The position numbers and the translations under genes are program-made. A stretch of DNA of 64,000 bases from Cellulophaga sp. BC115SP (lineage in GTDB: Bacteria; Bacteroidota; Bacteroidia; Cytophagales; Spirosomataceae), in contig NZ_JAAALB010000001.1 in assembly GCF_009905545.1 (NCBI RefSeq), positions 1 to 64,000 on the forward strand, given 5' to 3'. The notes under the pieces were generated by a model that searched no databases, was not told the origin of the DNA, and worked only from the letters and a program-made list of their open reading frames with translations. Shown piece after piece: positions 35,340 to 44,670 of the stretch (position 1 is the first letter of the stretch; every line of letters starts with the position of its first letter).

Positions 35340-36086
35340 CTACGTCAACATACCACCGTCAACTTGTAATACTTGACCAGTGATATAGCGAGACATATCT
35401 GAACCTAAGAATACGCAAGCGTCAGCCACTTCTTCAGCTTGACCTCCACGTTTCAAAGGAATTGATTTTTTCCATTCTTCGGTAGCCGCAGCATTCAATT
35501 CGCCAGTCATTTCGGTTTCGATGAAACCAGGAGCCACAGCATTTGAACGAATATTACGAGAACCTAATTCTAAAGCAACTGATTTTGTAAAGCCGATTAT
35601 ACCAGCTTTAGAGGCAGCATAGTTAGCCTGACCAGCATTACCACGCAAACCAACCACAGAAGTAAGGTTGATAATAGAACCAGACTTAGCTTTCATCATT
35701 GGTTTTGTAGCTGCTTTTGACAGGTTAAATACCGACTTCAAGTTTACTTGAATTACAGTATCCCACTGTTCTTCAGTCATACGCATCAACAAACCGTCCT
35801 TTGTGATACCAGCGTTGTTTACCAAAACATCGATTTTACCGAAGTCGGCAACAACTTGATTCATCAAGTCTTCTGCTTGTTGATAATCAGAAGCATCAGA
35901 ACGATAACCTTTCGCTTTGATACCCAAAGCGGCCAATTCAGCTTCCAAAGCTTGTCCTTTTTCTACTGATGACAAATACGTAAAAGCTACTTGAGCTCCT
36001 TCTTGAGCAAAACGAGTAGCAATTGCTCGTCCGATACCTCTAGAAGCCCCAGTTACTAAAGCTACTTTATTTTCTAGTAAACCCAT
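35340..36086 (-). CDS. fabG: 3-oxoacyl-ACP reductase
   Basis: FabG reduces 3-oxoacyl-ACP with NADPH in fatty-acid synthesis. From the ATG at 36086 (MGLLENKVALVTGASRG) it has 248 aa, the family's usual length; the 22 extra upstream codons have no match. The short-chain dehydrogenase elements are intact: TGASRGIG (about 12-19), NNAG (about 89-92), the catalytic Ser in NLTSVVG (about 140), YAASKAG (about 153-159), and a C-terminal QVLQVDGGM. It is monocistronic, which is common outside the fab clusters. Related SDRs are numerous, so another substrate is possible, but the match to FabG is close. Confidence 0.92.
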   Translation of the reverse strand: MGLLENKVALVTGASRGIGRAIATRFAQEGAQVAFTYLSSVEKGQALEAELAALGIKAKGYRSDASDYQQAEDLMNQVVADFGKIDVLVNNAGITKDGLLMRMTEEQWDTVIQVNLKSVFNLSKAATKPMMKAKSGSIINLTSVVGLRGNAGQANYAASKAGIIGFTKSVALELGSRNIRSNAVAPGFIETEMTGELNAAATEEWKKSIPLKRGGQAEEVADACVFLGSDMSRYITGQVLQVDGGMLT

Positions 36087-36515
36087 TGTTGTTGAATAAT
36101 TTAATGAAAATGAATGCTTACCGACAAATGTCAGACTGCCAGACACATCCAAGTTTTTTGAATCCCAAAAATAGCAGAACCAAATAAGATGACAAAATAA
36201 ATCAGGAGAATAAGGTGACTTTACCTATAGTAATTCGTTTACTTTTGAAGAGGTTTTTATTGTAAAATCTGTTAAAACATTTTATTTTTGAAGCTTCTGA
36301 TACCGCCGTTCACTTCACTTAGCTATTGCATTCAACAATTCTCTTTTAAAACCGCACCAACATTTATTAAATATTTGCGGCATTTTCTTCGATGCACATA
36401 AAGTACCTTACATAAATCTTGTTATTAGGGATAATGGCATGAAATGTGTGCGATTTTATATTCATTAATCTAACAAACTCTTAATTTATACCTTGCTTTT
36501 GTATAAGACATTATT
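36087..36515. other. Gap between the divergent fabG and WG-repeat genes
   Basis: This AT-rich stretch holds the two leaders. No gene, strong hairpin or full promoter match was seen. Confidence 0.5.
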
Positions 36516-38381
36516 ATGAAAACTTATTTTGTAACACAAAATTCACGATTTGATACTTACCCACTATCCAGATTTCTCTCAGCGATTATGGTCTTTTTTA
36601 CCATGTCTACTGTGGCACAAAATAAAGATGGAGTCAAAAATGCTAACGCCCAAATGTGCTTCAGTAACAAATCTGGAGTTCCTCTCGTAAATTCAAAAGA
36701 TTTGGATGGTAAAGACATTTTGGCATTTCCACTCGATAGGCTAAGAAGTAATGTCAGATATGGTTTTGTTGAAAACTATCGTCAAGGAATGGCGCGTATT
36801 AAAAAAGACCAAGTATGGGGTTTCTTAAATCTTTGTGGCGAAGAGGTTATTCCTTCTCAATACGAAGATGCTGAGCCTTTCAATGGTGGTAAGGCGCTTG
36901 TCAAAAAATTTAATTGGTTCTTTGTAGATAATAATGGTGTGGAGAGTGATGTTTTTGAAAATGTAGTTTCCGCAAAGGCATTATCCAATGGATTTAGCTT
37001 AGTTAAAATAGCAAGTGGTAAATATTCAATTATTGATAACTCTTTTGACAAAACGGGCACTTATCTTTCTCCATTTTATGACGATATGACGGTTATCAGT
37101 CCAACAAGTTTGGCGGTTAAATTGAACAACAAATGGGGTATCATGAAATTAGGAGATAAACAAGCTCCTATTCCTTCATTTGATTTGATTGCTCCTATTG
37201 GCAAAGAAGGATTGATGAAAGTGAAAATTGGAGATAAATTCGGAGTAGCCACAATTAATGGAGATATTATTCTAAAACCAGAATATGGTATTCTCACTGA
37301 TGCAGATACACAGGGTTTTATCAAAGGTATTGAAGAAAATAAGCAACAGATTTTCAATACGCAAAATTTACAGGTGAGTAAACCTTTCAAAGCTATAAGT
37401 GATTTTGATTCGAGAGGATTGGCAATCGTTCAAGACGAGAATAATTTGTTAGGACTTATCAATAAGGATTTTGTACCTATTATTACTCCTCAATTTAACT
37501 CCATCGGAAGTTTAGGCGAATTTGACCTTATTCCTGTTAGCAAAATAGTGGAAGGCAAAGGAGTAAAATTTGGTTTTATCAATCTACAAGGCAAGGAAGT
37601 AATCCCGATGATGTACGAGTCCGTTGGAAAGATCAACAAGAAAGGTCTTTTGGTTGTAAAAGAAATTGTGAGTTGTAATCTAGATGCGAAAGGCAGTAAG
37701 ATTGGCACTTGCAAGGCAGATAAAGTCATCGATATTAATGGAGGTATTATTGTACAACCTGTAACAAAATACCCTGATGCTGGAAAAATCAGTTATGCAG
37801 TTACAGATTCTATTATGCAAAATATGAATGTCATCAAGACATTTAGAACAGAGGATAAAGGCAAAAATGCAAAGGTTATCTTAGTAAGAGAAGACGATTT
37901 TAAGGTAATCACACCAGAGCCTTTTGAGAGTATTCAAACGACTGCCCAAGGACAAATTCTCTTCGTAAAACTAGATGGTTTATGGGGAACTTTAGACATT
38001 TCAGGTAAGTATATCACCAAATGTCAGTTCAAATCATTTGCACCCTCTAAAGAAGATTATTTCTTAGTGCAAAATGCAGAAGGAAAATTCGGATATGTAG
38101 ACGCAAAAGGAAAAATCCAAGTAAATCCTGAATACCAGTCACTTGAACCATTTAGTAATGGACTAGCTGTAGCTTCAAAAGGCGTTAATCAAGTAGGTTT
38201 AATCAATAAGTTTAATGCAAAAGTAGCTCCTTGTATCTTCAGCACAGTAAGTTTAGATTCTGGAGGAAATTATGACCTAACAGATAGTAGTCAAAATAAA
38301 TTTAAGCTCAATAAACAAGGCGACTGTTTGAGTAATTGCGCTAAGTTTGATGAGGTAAGAAGCAAAGTAAATAAAGAATAA
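36516..38381 (+). CDS. WG-repeat protein, exported
   Basis: A 621-aa protein with an N-terminal hydrophobic segment (FLSAIMVFFTMSTVAQ, about 20-35), so exported. The remainder consists of WG-type repeats of about 40-50 residues: VWGFLNLCGEEVIPSQYEDA (about 90-109), KWGIMKLGDKQ, KFGVATINGDIILKPEYG, LLGLINKDFVPIITPQF, KFGFINLQGKEVIPMMYES, LWGTLDISGKYIT and KFGYVDAKGKIQVNPEYQ. Such repeats form beta hairpin arrays that likely bind other proteins or the cell surface; the function is not known. Six cysteines are scattered in the mature part. It is monocistronic. Confidence 0.85.
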   Translation: MKTYFVTQNSRFDTYPLSRFLSAIMVFFTMSTVAQNKDGVKNANAQMCFSNKSGVPLVNSKDLDGKDILAFPLDRLRSNVRYGFVENYRQGMARIKKDQVWGFLNLCGEEVIPSQYEDAEPFNGGKALVKKFNWFFVDNNGVESDVFENVVSAKALSNGFSLVKIASGKYSIIDNSFDKTGTYLSPFYDDMTVISPTSLAVKLNNKWGIMKLGDKQAPIPSFDLIAPIGKEGLMKVKIGDKFGVATINGDIILKPEYGILTDADTQGFIKGIEENKQQIFNTQNLQVSKPFKAISDFDSRGLAIVQDENNLLGLINKDFVPIITPQFNSIGSLGEFDLIPVSKIVEGKGVKFGFINLQGKEVIPMMYESVGKINKKGLLVVKEIVSCNLDAKGSKIGTCKADKVIDINGGIIVQPVTKYPDAGKISYAVTDSIMQNMNVIKTFRTEDKGKNAKVILVREDDFKVITPEPFESIQTTAQGQILFVKLDGLWGTLDISGKYITKCQFKSFAPSKEDYFLVQNAEGKFGYVDAKGKIQVNPEYQSLEPFSNGLAVASKGVNQVGLINKFNAKVAPCIFSTVSLDSGGNYDLTDSSQNKFKLNKQGDCLSNCAKFDEVRSKVNKE

Positions 38382-38438
38382 ATACTCTCTAAAAGGATTT
38401 GTATTTTCTTGGTTGTTTTACAAAATCGTGTTCCAGTA

Positions 38439-38597
38439 GTAGAGACGCAATGTTTTGCGTTTAAAGAAGTTGAGTGTTGAAAGATAATATCAAAAAAGGC
38501 GTTCGAAAAAATTATTTCGAACGCCTTTTTTGAGTACCTATAAAAATGCTACTATTGTTTAATTGCCAAACTTTAGGTGCAAAGCATTGTGTCTCCA
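38439..38597. repeat. Composite palindromic repeat with flanking inverted repeats
   Basis: A 17-bp perfect hairpin (AAAAAAGGCGTTCGAAA, 38492-38508, against 38515-38531) is flanked by GAGACGCAATGTTTTGC on the left (about 38443-38459) and GCAAAGCATTGTGTCTC on the right (38579-38595). The flanks are inverted copies with two mismatches. The hairpin and right flank recur at 53582-53676. Looks like a small non-autonomous element; the hairpin can also act as terminator for the WG-repeat gene. Confidence 0.7.
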
Positions 38598-38650
38598 GCT
38601 GCAAAGTGCAATAGTCACTCCATTGAAAACACTCATATCAATATCCATAA

Positions 38651-38681
38651 AAAAAGAGCTTGGTTTTCACCAAGCTCTTTT
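38651..38681 (-). terminator. Terminator of clpC
   Basis: AAAAGAGCTTGG pairs with CCAAGCTCTTTT around TTTTCA. The minus strand continues into a T-run. It starts 17 nt after the clpC stop. Confidence 0.87.
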
Positions 38682-38697
38682 AACTATTTCGTTTATA

Positions 38698-41244
38698 CTA
38701 CTCTTCTGTAGCAGGAGCTGCGGCAGAAGTACGAGTCAGTGTTAATGAGTCTCCTTCTCCTGAGTAATCAGCCAAAATAACATCACCTTCAGCTAAATCA
38801 CCTTTCAGAATTTCTTCAGCTACTGGATCCTCCAAATAACGTTGGATAGCACGATTCAATGGACGAGCACCATATTGTTGGTCATATCCCTTCTCAGCTA
38901 AGAAATCTTTCGCTTTTTCAGTCAACTCTACTGTATAACCCAATGCTGAAATTCTTGTAAACAATTTTTTCAACATCAAGTCGATAATCGAGTGGATATG
39001 TTCACGTTCAAGCGAGTTGAACACAATCACATCGTCCAAACGGTTTAAGAACTCTGGAGAGAACGCTTTTCTCAAAGCATTTTGGATAGTTCCTTTTACT
39101 GTTTCGTCTAAGCTATCAGCTTTAGATTTTGTTGAGAAACCAATACCTGTTCCAAAGTCTTTTAAATCACGAGCACCAATATTTGACGTCATGATGATGA
39201 TTGTATTACGGAAGTCTACTCTGCGACCCAAACCATCTGTTAAGATACCATCATCCAATACTTGCAACAACAAGTTGAACACATCTGGATGAGCTTTTTC
39301 GATTTCATCTAATAATACAACTGCGTATGGCTTACGACGGATTTTCTCAGTCAATTGACCACCTTCTTCATAACCAACGTATCCTGGAGGCGCTCCGATT
39401 AGGCGCGATACACTGAATTTCTCCATGTACTCACTCATATCAATACGGATAAGAGCGTCTTCTTTGTCGAAAAGGTATCCAGCCAATACTTTAGCCAACT
39501 CAGTTTTACCAACACCTGTAGGGCCTAAGAAAATGAATGAACCAATTGGTTTTTTCGGATCTTTCAAACCTACACGAGTACGTTGAATCGCTTTCACCAA
39601 CTTCACAATAGCTTGGTCTTGACCAATCACTTTACCCTTCAACTCCTCGTTCATATTCAACAATTTCTGACCTTCAGTAGCGGCAACACGACTTACTGGA
39701 ATACCAGTCATTTGTGCAATTACCTCTGCTACACTCTCTTCAGCAACTGTGTAACGACGACGTTTTGTATCTTCTTCCCAGTCACGTTTAGCTTTATCCA
39801 ATTGCTCTAACAAACGTTTTTCACGGTCGCGCAATTGAGCAGCCTCCTCGTATTTCTGAGATTTAACTACAGCGTTTTTCTCCTTCTTGATATTTTCGAT
39901 AGCACCTTCCAATTGCACGATATCATCAGGAACTGTGATATTAGAGATATGTACGCGAGCACCTACTTCGTCTAATACATCGATTGCTTTGTCTGGCAAG
40001 AAACGGTCAGAAATATATCGTTCTGACAGCTTAACCGCTTGTTCAATAGCTTCTGGAGTATAAGTTACGTGGTGGTGATCCTCGTATTTATCCTTGATAT
40101 TGTTCAAAATCTCGATAGTTTCTTCTACAGTTGTAGCATCTACCATTACTGTTTGGAAACGACGAGCCAAAGCACCGTCTTTCTCGATATATTGACGATA
40201 TTCATCTAAAGTGGTTGCCCCGATAACTTGGATATCGCCACGAGCTAAAGCTGGCTTGAACATATTCGAAGCATCCAAAGAACCCGACGCACCACCAGCT
40301 CCTACAATCGTATGAAGCTCATCGATGAATAAGATTACATCTGGAGACTTTTCTAGTTCGTTCATTACCGCTTTCATACGTTCTTCGAACTGACCACGGT
40401 ATTTTGTACCAGCCACTAAAGAAGCCAAATCGAGGGTTACCACACGCTTGCCAAAAAGTACACGAGATACTTTTTTCTGCACAATACGTAGTGCCAAACC
40501 TTCAGCGATAGCGGTTTTTCCTACCCCTGGCTCACCAATCAAAATTGGATTATTTTTCTTACGGCGAGACAAGATTTGAGCTACACGTTCAATTTCTTTT
40601 TCACGACCTACAATTGGGTCTAATTTTCCTGCTTCAGCAATTTTGGTAAGGTCACGACCGAAGTTGTCCAACACTGGAGTTTTAGATTTCTCTGCTCCTT
40701 TATTAGCCGTTGCACCACTACCCATGCCCGAGCCACTCGCAAAAGATCTTGCGTCATCATCGTTATCGTCTGTATCAGACGGTCCCGATTTGATATTTGG
40801 GTTAGATTGATATTCGACCATGTCCTTAATCATATCATAGTTAATTTGGAACTTCTCCAAAATTTGGCGAGCCAAGTTGTCCTCATCTCTGAGAATCGCC
40901 ATCAACAGGTGCTCAGTTCCAACGAGATTCGTTTTAAATATACGTGCTTCTAGGTAAGTCACACGAAGGACTTTCTCTGCTTGACGAGACAAAGGGATAT
41001 CCTGTTTGTTTTTAATGGTGTAATTAGAGCGAGCCACTCCTTGAGTAGCTTTTTCGATGGTAATACGTAGGTCTTCGAGATTTACCCCACACTTCTTGAT
41101 TAATTCGAGTGCAATTCCTTCGCCTTCACGAATCATACCCAAAACGAGGTGTTCCGTGCCTATGTAATCATGTCCTAACCTGATCGCTTCTTCGCGGGCT
41201 AGAGAGATTACCTCCTTAACTCTGTTTGAAAATTTTGCCTCCAT
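38698..41244 (-). CDS. clpC: ATP-dependent Clp protease ATP-binding subunit ClpC
   Basis: A Hsp100 unfoldase that feeds proteins to ClpP. From the ATG at 41244 ([20 protein letters not shown]) it has 848 aa. Two Clp_N repeats span about 1-140, then comes the first AAA domain with GEPGVGKT near 233. The middle holds the UVR coil [15 protein letters not shown] near 461, which separates ClpC from ClpB and ClpA. The second AAA domain has GPTGVGKT near 572, followed by the C-terminal D2-small domain. The GYVGYEEGG pore loop is intact. Adaptors such as MecA or McsB are not seen here. Confidence 0.95.
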   Translation of the reverse strand: MEAKFSNRVKEVISLAREEAIRLGHDYIGTEHLVLGMIREGEGIALELIKKCGVNLEDLRITIEKATQGVARSNYTIKNKQDIPLSRQAEKVLRVTYLEARIFKTNLVGTEHLLMAILRDEDNLARQILEKFQINYDMIKDMVEYQSNPNIKSGPSDTDDNDDDARSFASGSGMGSGATANKGAEKSKTPVLDNFGRDLTKIAEAGKLDPIVGREKEIERVAQILSRRKKNNPILIGEPGVGKTAIAEGLALRIVQKKVSRVLFGKRVVTLDLASLVAGTKYRGQFEERMKAVMNELEKSPDVILFIDELHTIVGAGGASGSLDASNMFKPALARGDIQVIGATTLDEYRQYIEKDGALARRFQTVMVDATTVEETIEILNNIKDKYEDHHHVTYTPEAIEQAVKLSERYISDRFLPDKAIDVLDEVGARVHISNITVPDDIVQLEGAIENIKKEKNAVVKSQKYEEAAQLRDREKRLLEQLDKAKRDWEEDTKRRRYTVAEESVAEVIAQMTGIPVSRVAATEGQKLLNMNEELKGKVIGQDQAIVKLVKAIQRTRVGLKDPKKPIGSFIFLGPTGVGKTELAKVLAGYLFDKEDALIRIDMSEYMEKFSVSRLIGAPPGYVGYEEGGQLTEKIRRKPYAVVLLDEIEKAHPDVFNLLLQVLDDGILTDGLGRRVDFRNTIIIMTSNIGARDLKDFGTGIGFSTKSKADSLDETVKGTIQNALRKAFSPEFLNRLDDVIVFNSLEREHIHSIIDLMLKKLFTRISALGYTVELTEKAKDFLAEKGYDQQYGARPLNRAIQRYLEDPVAEEILKGDLAEGDVILADYSGEGDSLTLTRTSAAAPATEE

Positions 41245-41339
41245 GCGAAAGAGTTTCTGTTTTTCTGGTTCATAGTTTAAAAGCAACGACAACTGAGACT
41301 TTCAAACTACCTAAATAACACTAAATTCGCCAAGTTTGT

Positions 41340-41948
41340 TCATTTGAGAGTTGATTGCTCAAGTATCTTTCTGGCTTGATTTCCCTGACAAAACAATAAG
41401 TCGAGGATTGATAAGTTTGGCTCAAAATCACTGCCAAAATTCTGCCGATACTCTACTGGCTCATAAATATTATTTTGGCTGTAAGACCTTTTCGGATGTA
41501 TTTGCCCTCTGTAATCGTTTTGAGCTACTTTTTCGTATTCATTCGTAAATATAATATTTTTTTCGACTTTTAAAAGTTTAAGACAAATTGTCAGCAACTC
41601 CATATTTAAATCGAACAAAAAGTCAGGTTTCTTTTCAAATATTTTTGCAAAATAGTCTGCATAGTATTCAAAAAATGGTGCTTTTCCGTAAGCCGAATAA
41701 ATAGCTCCCCAATGACGACGTACCCAGTCTTGATGATATTCTACTTTAATGTCTTTCACCAGAATTTTTGAGTTTCCATTCTGTACTGGAACAGAAAGTA
41801 CATCAATTTTATTTGAAGCAAGTATTTTACAACGATTTCGGTAACTTTGCTTTTCGTAATGTTCGTAAGCCTCAATCTGAATAGTGTCGTGTTGCAATAT
41901 GCAAGCAAAATACTCTAGGCTTGGCAGATAATGTAAATCAATAATCAT
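41340..41948 (-). CDS. WbqC-like family protein
   Basis: A 202-aa cytosolic protein of the WbqC family, whose members are often linked to O-antigen or surface-sugar biosynthesis and are suspected acyl- or glycosyl-transfer helpers. Visible elements are YLPSLEYFACIL (about 7-18), the basic YEKQSYRNRCKILASNKID (about 31-49), and HWGAIYSAYGKAPFFEYY (about 79-96), which is the family core. It lies just upstream of clpC on the same strand, but the 96-bp gap makes co-transcription unsure. The biochemical role is not established. Confidence 0.85.
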   Translation of the reverse strand: MIIDLHYLPSLEYFACILQHDTIQIEAYEHYEKQSYRNRCKILASNKIDVLSVPVQNGNSKILVKDIKVEYHQDWVRRHWGAIYSAYGKAPFFEYYADYFAKIFEKKPDFLFDLNMELLTICLKLLKVEKNIIFTNEYEKVAQNDYRGQIHPKRSYSQNNIYEPVEYRQNFGSDFEPNLSILDLLFCQGNQARKILEQSTLK

Positions 41949-42152
41949 TTATCTAAAATAATGAATTTGGGGTAATTTTTCAAATATTAAGCAACTTTTT
42001 GCCGATTTTTTAAGTTAAAAAATCTTTTTTCGCAGAATTTACCAATGTTTATTTGGAATTTGTTATTCTAAAATATTGAGTGTTTCGAATATTATTAAAA
42101 TAAATACACTACCATAATTCAGTAGTAATCTGATTTTTATCAACTCTCTTAT

Positions 42153-42998
42153 ATGTTATTTTTTAGAATGCTTTCTAGGCTTCCTATGCCGCTTTTGTAT
42201 GGTTTTTCGGATTTCCTATTTTTTGTAACCTACTACTTAATTAAGTATCGTAGAAAGGTAGTTCTAATAAATTTACAAAATTCTTTTCCAGAAAAAACAG
42301 CGAAAGAATACGATCTACTCGCCAAAGCTTTTTATCATAACTTGTGCGATGTGATTGTTGAGTCCCTAAAATTACTCACAATTTCGGTAAAAGACTTAGA
42401 GAAAATGGTAGAGATCAATGGACAAGAAGTGATTGATGAATGCTTGCGTAATAATGAGGTGATGCTAATTATGTCGAGCCATATCAATTGCTGGGAACTT
42501 GTACCGCCAAGAACAACGCAAACAGGCGTACTTATCGATGTGATTTACAAACCACTTTCAAGTCCGTTTTTTGACAAACTGATGTACACCATCCGTTCTC
42601 GTTTTAATATTACGCCCATTCCGATGAAGCAAACTTTTCGTGAAATGGTAAAAAAGAAAGGCCAACCTCGTATTGTAGGGATTATCTCAGACCAAGCTGC
42701 TGAAACACCTGATTTGGCTTATTGGACTACCTTTTTACACCAAGAAACTGATTTCTTTTTAGGTACCGAGAAAATGGCTCGTAGTTTCAACTATCCGATT
42801 CTTTATGGAGAAATGGTTCGTAAGCGTCGTGGAAGATATGTAATCAATTATTCGCTATTGGTAGAACGACCTTATGAGCAATATCAAATGGGTGAAATCA
42901 CGGAAATATATGCAAGAACTTTGGAAAAATCTATTCAAGAAAACCCATCCGACTGGCTCTGGTCACATAGAAGGTTTAAGCATAAGAGAAGTAAATGA
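42153..42998 (+). CDS. Lysophospholipid / lipid A acyltransferase family protein
   Basis: A 281-aa inner-membrane acyltransferase resembling LpxL/HtrB, which adds secondary acyl chains to Kdo2-lipid IVA. The N-terminal helix (about 10-30) anchors it. The active-site motif appears as SSHINCWE (about 109-116), standing for the family HxxNWE; the Trp and Glu are kept. GIISDQAAE near 177 and the WLWSHRRFK end (about 269-277) are further LpxL marks. Ornithine lipid or other amino-lipid acylation is a possible alternative. It is monocistronic and ends in a repeat-derived terminator. Confidence 0.85.
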   Translation: MLFFRMLSRLPMPLLYGFSDFLFFVTYYLIKYRRKVVLINLQNSFPEKTAKEYDLLAKAFYHNLCDVIVESLKLLTISVKDLEKMVEINGQEVIDECLRNNEVMLIMSSHINCWELVPPRTTQTGVLIDVIYKPLSSPFFDKLMYTIRSRFNITPIPMKQTFREMVKKKGQPRIVGIISDQAAETPDLAYWTTFLHQETDFFLGTEKMARSFNYPILYGEMVRKRRGRYVINYSLLVERPYEQYQMGEITEIYARTLEKSIQENPSDWLWSHRRFKHKRSK

Positions 42999-43003
42999 GG
43001 GGT

Positions 43004-43075
43004 AAGGCACTAGGCAAAGAGGGGATTGAACAATAACCTTGTTGCCTATCCCCTTTTTGCCTGATGCCTTTTTTT
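43004..43075. terminator. Repeat-derived bidirectional terminator
   Basis: AAGGCACTAGGCAAAGAGGGG (43004-43024) pairs with an inverse copy at 43048-43070, three mismatches, and a T-run of seven follows. Two inverted TAGGC-type repeats thus form the terminator between convergent genes. Confidence 0.75.
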
Positions 43076-44318
43076 AATGATCCTCCACCTGCAATGAATC
43101 TGTAGTATCGATTCTTAATGAATCAGCTTTTACACCTTTTATATCCTGTGCATAGATTTTGGGCATTGGTGCTAGGTTGAGTTTTTGTAAGGCTACATTT
43201 AGATTCGAACAATCTATATTCTTCTTACTTTTTTCTAGCTGACAAGTTCTAGCGTATTCTTGGTAAAAGATTTTACTTAATTCAGCATCCTTTAGATGCT
43301 TTTCATAAAGTTCTGCTAGTTTAAAAATGGCTTTAGGGCGTTGGTAGGTATCTATGATATGTTTATACTCTTTTGCTGCCCAGTTATATTCTTTCAATCG
43401 AACGTTAGCGTCGGCAATGGCCATCCGATAATCTGAAATCTTTTCTGAAGTTCCAAGCTTAATTGCGGTAAACATACTTTGTGTTCCTTTGATAATCATA
43501 TTTTGATCTGTTGTAGCGAGTAAAGCATATCCTAAGCCCGCACGAACCAATTCATTATCATCTCCCCTTTCTATCAGACGATTGAAGAGAAATATGGACT
43601 GAGCCAAACTATCCAAATAAAAATAGGAAGTTGCCAATAATCGCTGATACAAAACAGTAGAATCCCCTTTTGAAAGGGTGTACTTCAAATCCTTTCGTAC
43701 TTGTTCATAATCGAAGTTCCGATAGGCATATCTAGCACGCAATTGTCGTAACTTGATTGAATTGCTATCTAGCCTCATCCCTTTTTTAATATATATAATT
43801 GCTTGCTCCTCGTGCATCTCATTGAGCAGAAGATTGGAAACATCTGCCAATGCATCGATATCAGAAGAATCTAATTTTACAGCTTTTTCAAGTAAAGAAA
43901 TTCCTTCTTCAATTTTTCTTTGCTTTACCATATTTCTTGCCACTTCCTTCAAATAAAAATGATTCGTTGTATCAAGTGATGCCAATTTTTGGTAATACAC
44001 TAAGGATTGAGAAGCATTTAATTCTCTGTCTGAAATGCCAGCCAAGCTCATCAAGAGTTCTTGAGATTCAGGATTTTTTTCCAATAGCTGTAAATAATAC
44101 TTTTTGGCCTGAGGAAGATGTCCTAACTTTTGATGACAAAAAGCTAAAGTCATTAAATTATTTTGAGAAAGGGTATCTTCTTTAGCAGATAAAAACTGAA
44201 TTGCTTTAGCATATTGACCTTTAGCAATCAAATCTTGCCAAGAATTGTATCCACTTTGACCAATAGTCAAGGTATGAAATAGAAGAATAAAAAGAGGGAG
44301 TAATAGGAGTCTCTTCAT
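43074..44318 (-). CDS. Tetratricopeptide repeat protein, exported
   Basis: A 414-aa protein with a signal peptide (LLLLPLFILLFHTLTIGQS, about 3-21) followed by about nine TPR-like helical pairs. Examples are LAFCHQKLGHLPQAKKYYLQ near 60, ALADVSNLLLNEMHEEQAI near 155 and LGYALLATTDQN near 256. A Lys-rich tail and a short Asp/Ser-rich end (DSLRIDTTDSLQVEDH) finish it. TPR arrays bind partner proteins; the partner is unknown. It is monocistronic with a long repeat-filled leader. Confidence 0.82.
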   Translation of the reverse strand: MKRLLLLPLFILLFHTLTIGQSGYNSWQDLIAKGQYAKAIQFLSAKEDTLSQNNLMTLAFCHQKLGHLPQAKKYYLQLLEKNPESQELLMSLAGISDRELNASQSLVYYQKLASLDTTNHFYLKEVARNMVKQRKIEEGISLLEKAVKLDSSDIDALADVSNLLLNEMHEEQAIIYIKKGMRLDSNSIKLRQLRARYAYRNFDYEQVRKDLKYTLSKGDSTVLYQRLLATSYFYLDSLAQSIFLFNRLIERGDDNELVRAGLGYALLATTDQNMIIKGTQSMFTAIKLGTSEKISDYRMAIADANVRLKEYNWAAKEYKHIIDTYQRPKAIFKLAELYEKHLKDAELSKIFYQEYARTCQLEKSKKNIDCSNLNVALQKLNLAPMPKIYAQDIKGVKADSLRIDTTDSLQVEDH

Positions 44319-44670
44319 AGTAATTCGAAGGGTAATAAGGTTTATGATATTTACCCTTCGAATTTATAACTAAATTTTTAATTACAAAACTAAATAAATA
44401 GTTTTTTGTTCTTTTAGGGAAAAGGCAACAGGCACAAGGCAAAGAGTGTTTTTTTTTGTAACGGTAGATAACTATTTGACGAATACTCAGGTCTGAAAGC
44501 CGAAAGCTCAAAATTTAAGATTGTGCTTAGGCTTTCTGGTAACGGCTTTCGGCGGTGGGCTTTGGAAAAAAGTATGTTTGTGATTATTAAAAATATTTTA
44601 ACACTCTTTGCCTTGTGCCTTTTGCTTAGTGCCTAAAACAGAAAAATTAGATTTTATTTTGCCCACTAAC
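44319..44670. repeat. Nested palindromic repeat element between TPR and folP genes
   Basis: AGGCACAAGGCAAAGAGTGTT (44430-44450) is repeated as a perfect 21-bp inverse at 44600-44620. Inside are a second pair, GAAAGCCG (44495-44502) with CGGCTTTC (44543-44550), and GCCGAAAGC with GCTTTCGGC. Further TAGGCA words follow on the right (44621-44638). The unit of about 210 bp has no open frame and looks like a miniature palindromic element. Confidence 0.7.

Larger units (their letters stand above)
38382..38697. other. Repeat-filled gap between convergent genes
   Basis: No gene is seen. The gap holds the composite repeat 38439-38597 and the clpC terminator. Confidence 0.6.

Noticed and set aside
38563-38745. 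A 60-codon plus-strand frame at 38.6 kb
   Set aside because: It covers repeat DNA, the clpC terminator and the clpC end; composition is not protein-like.
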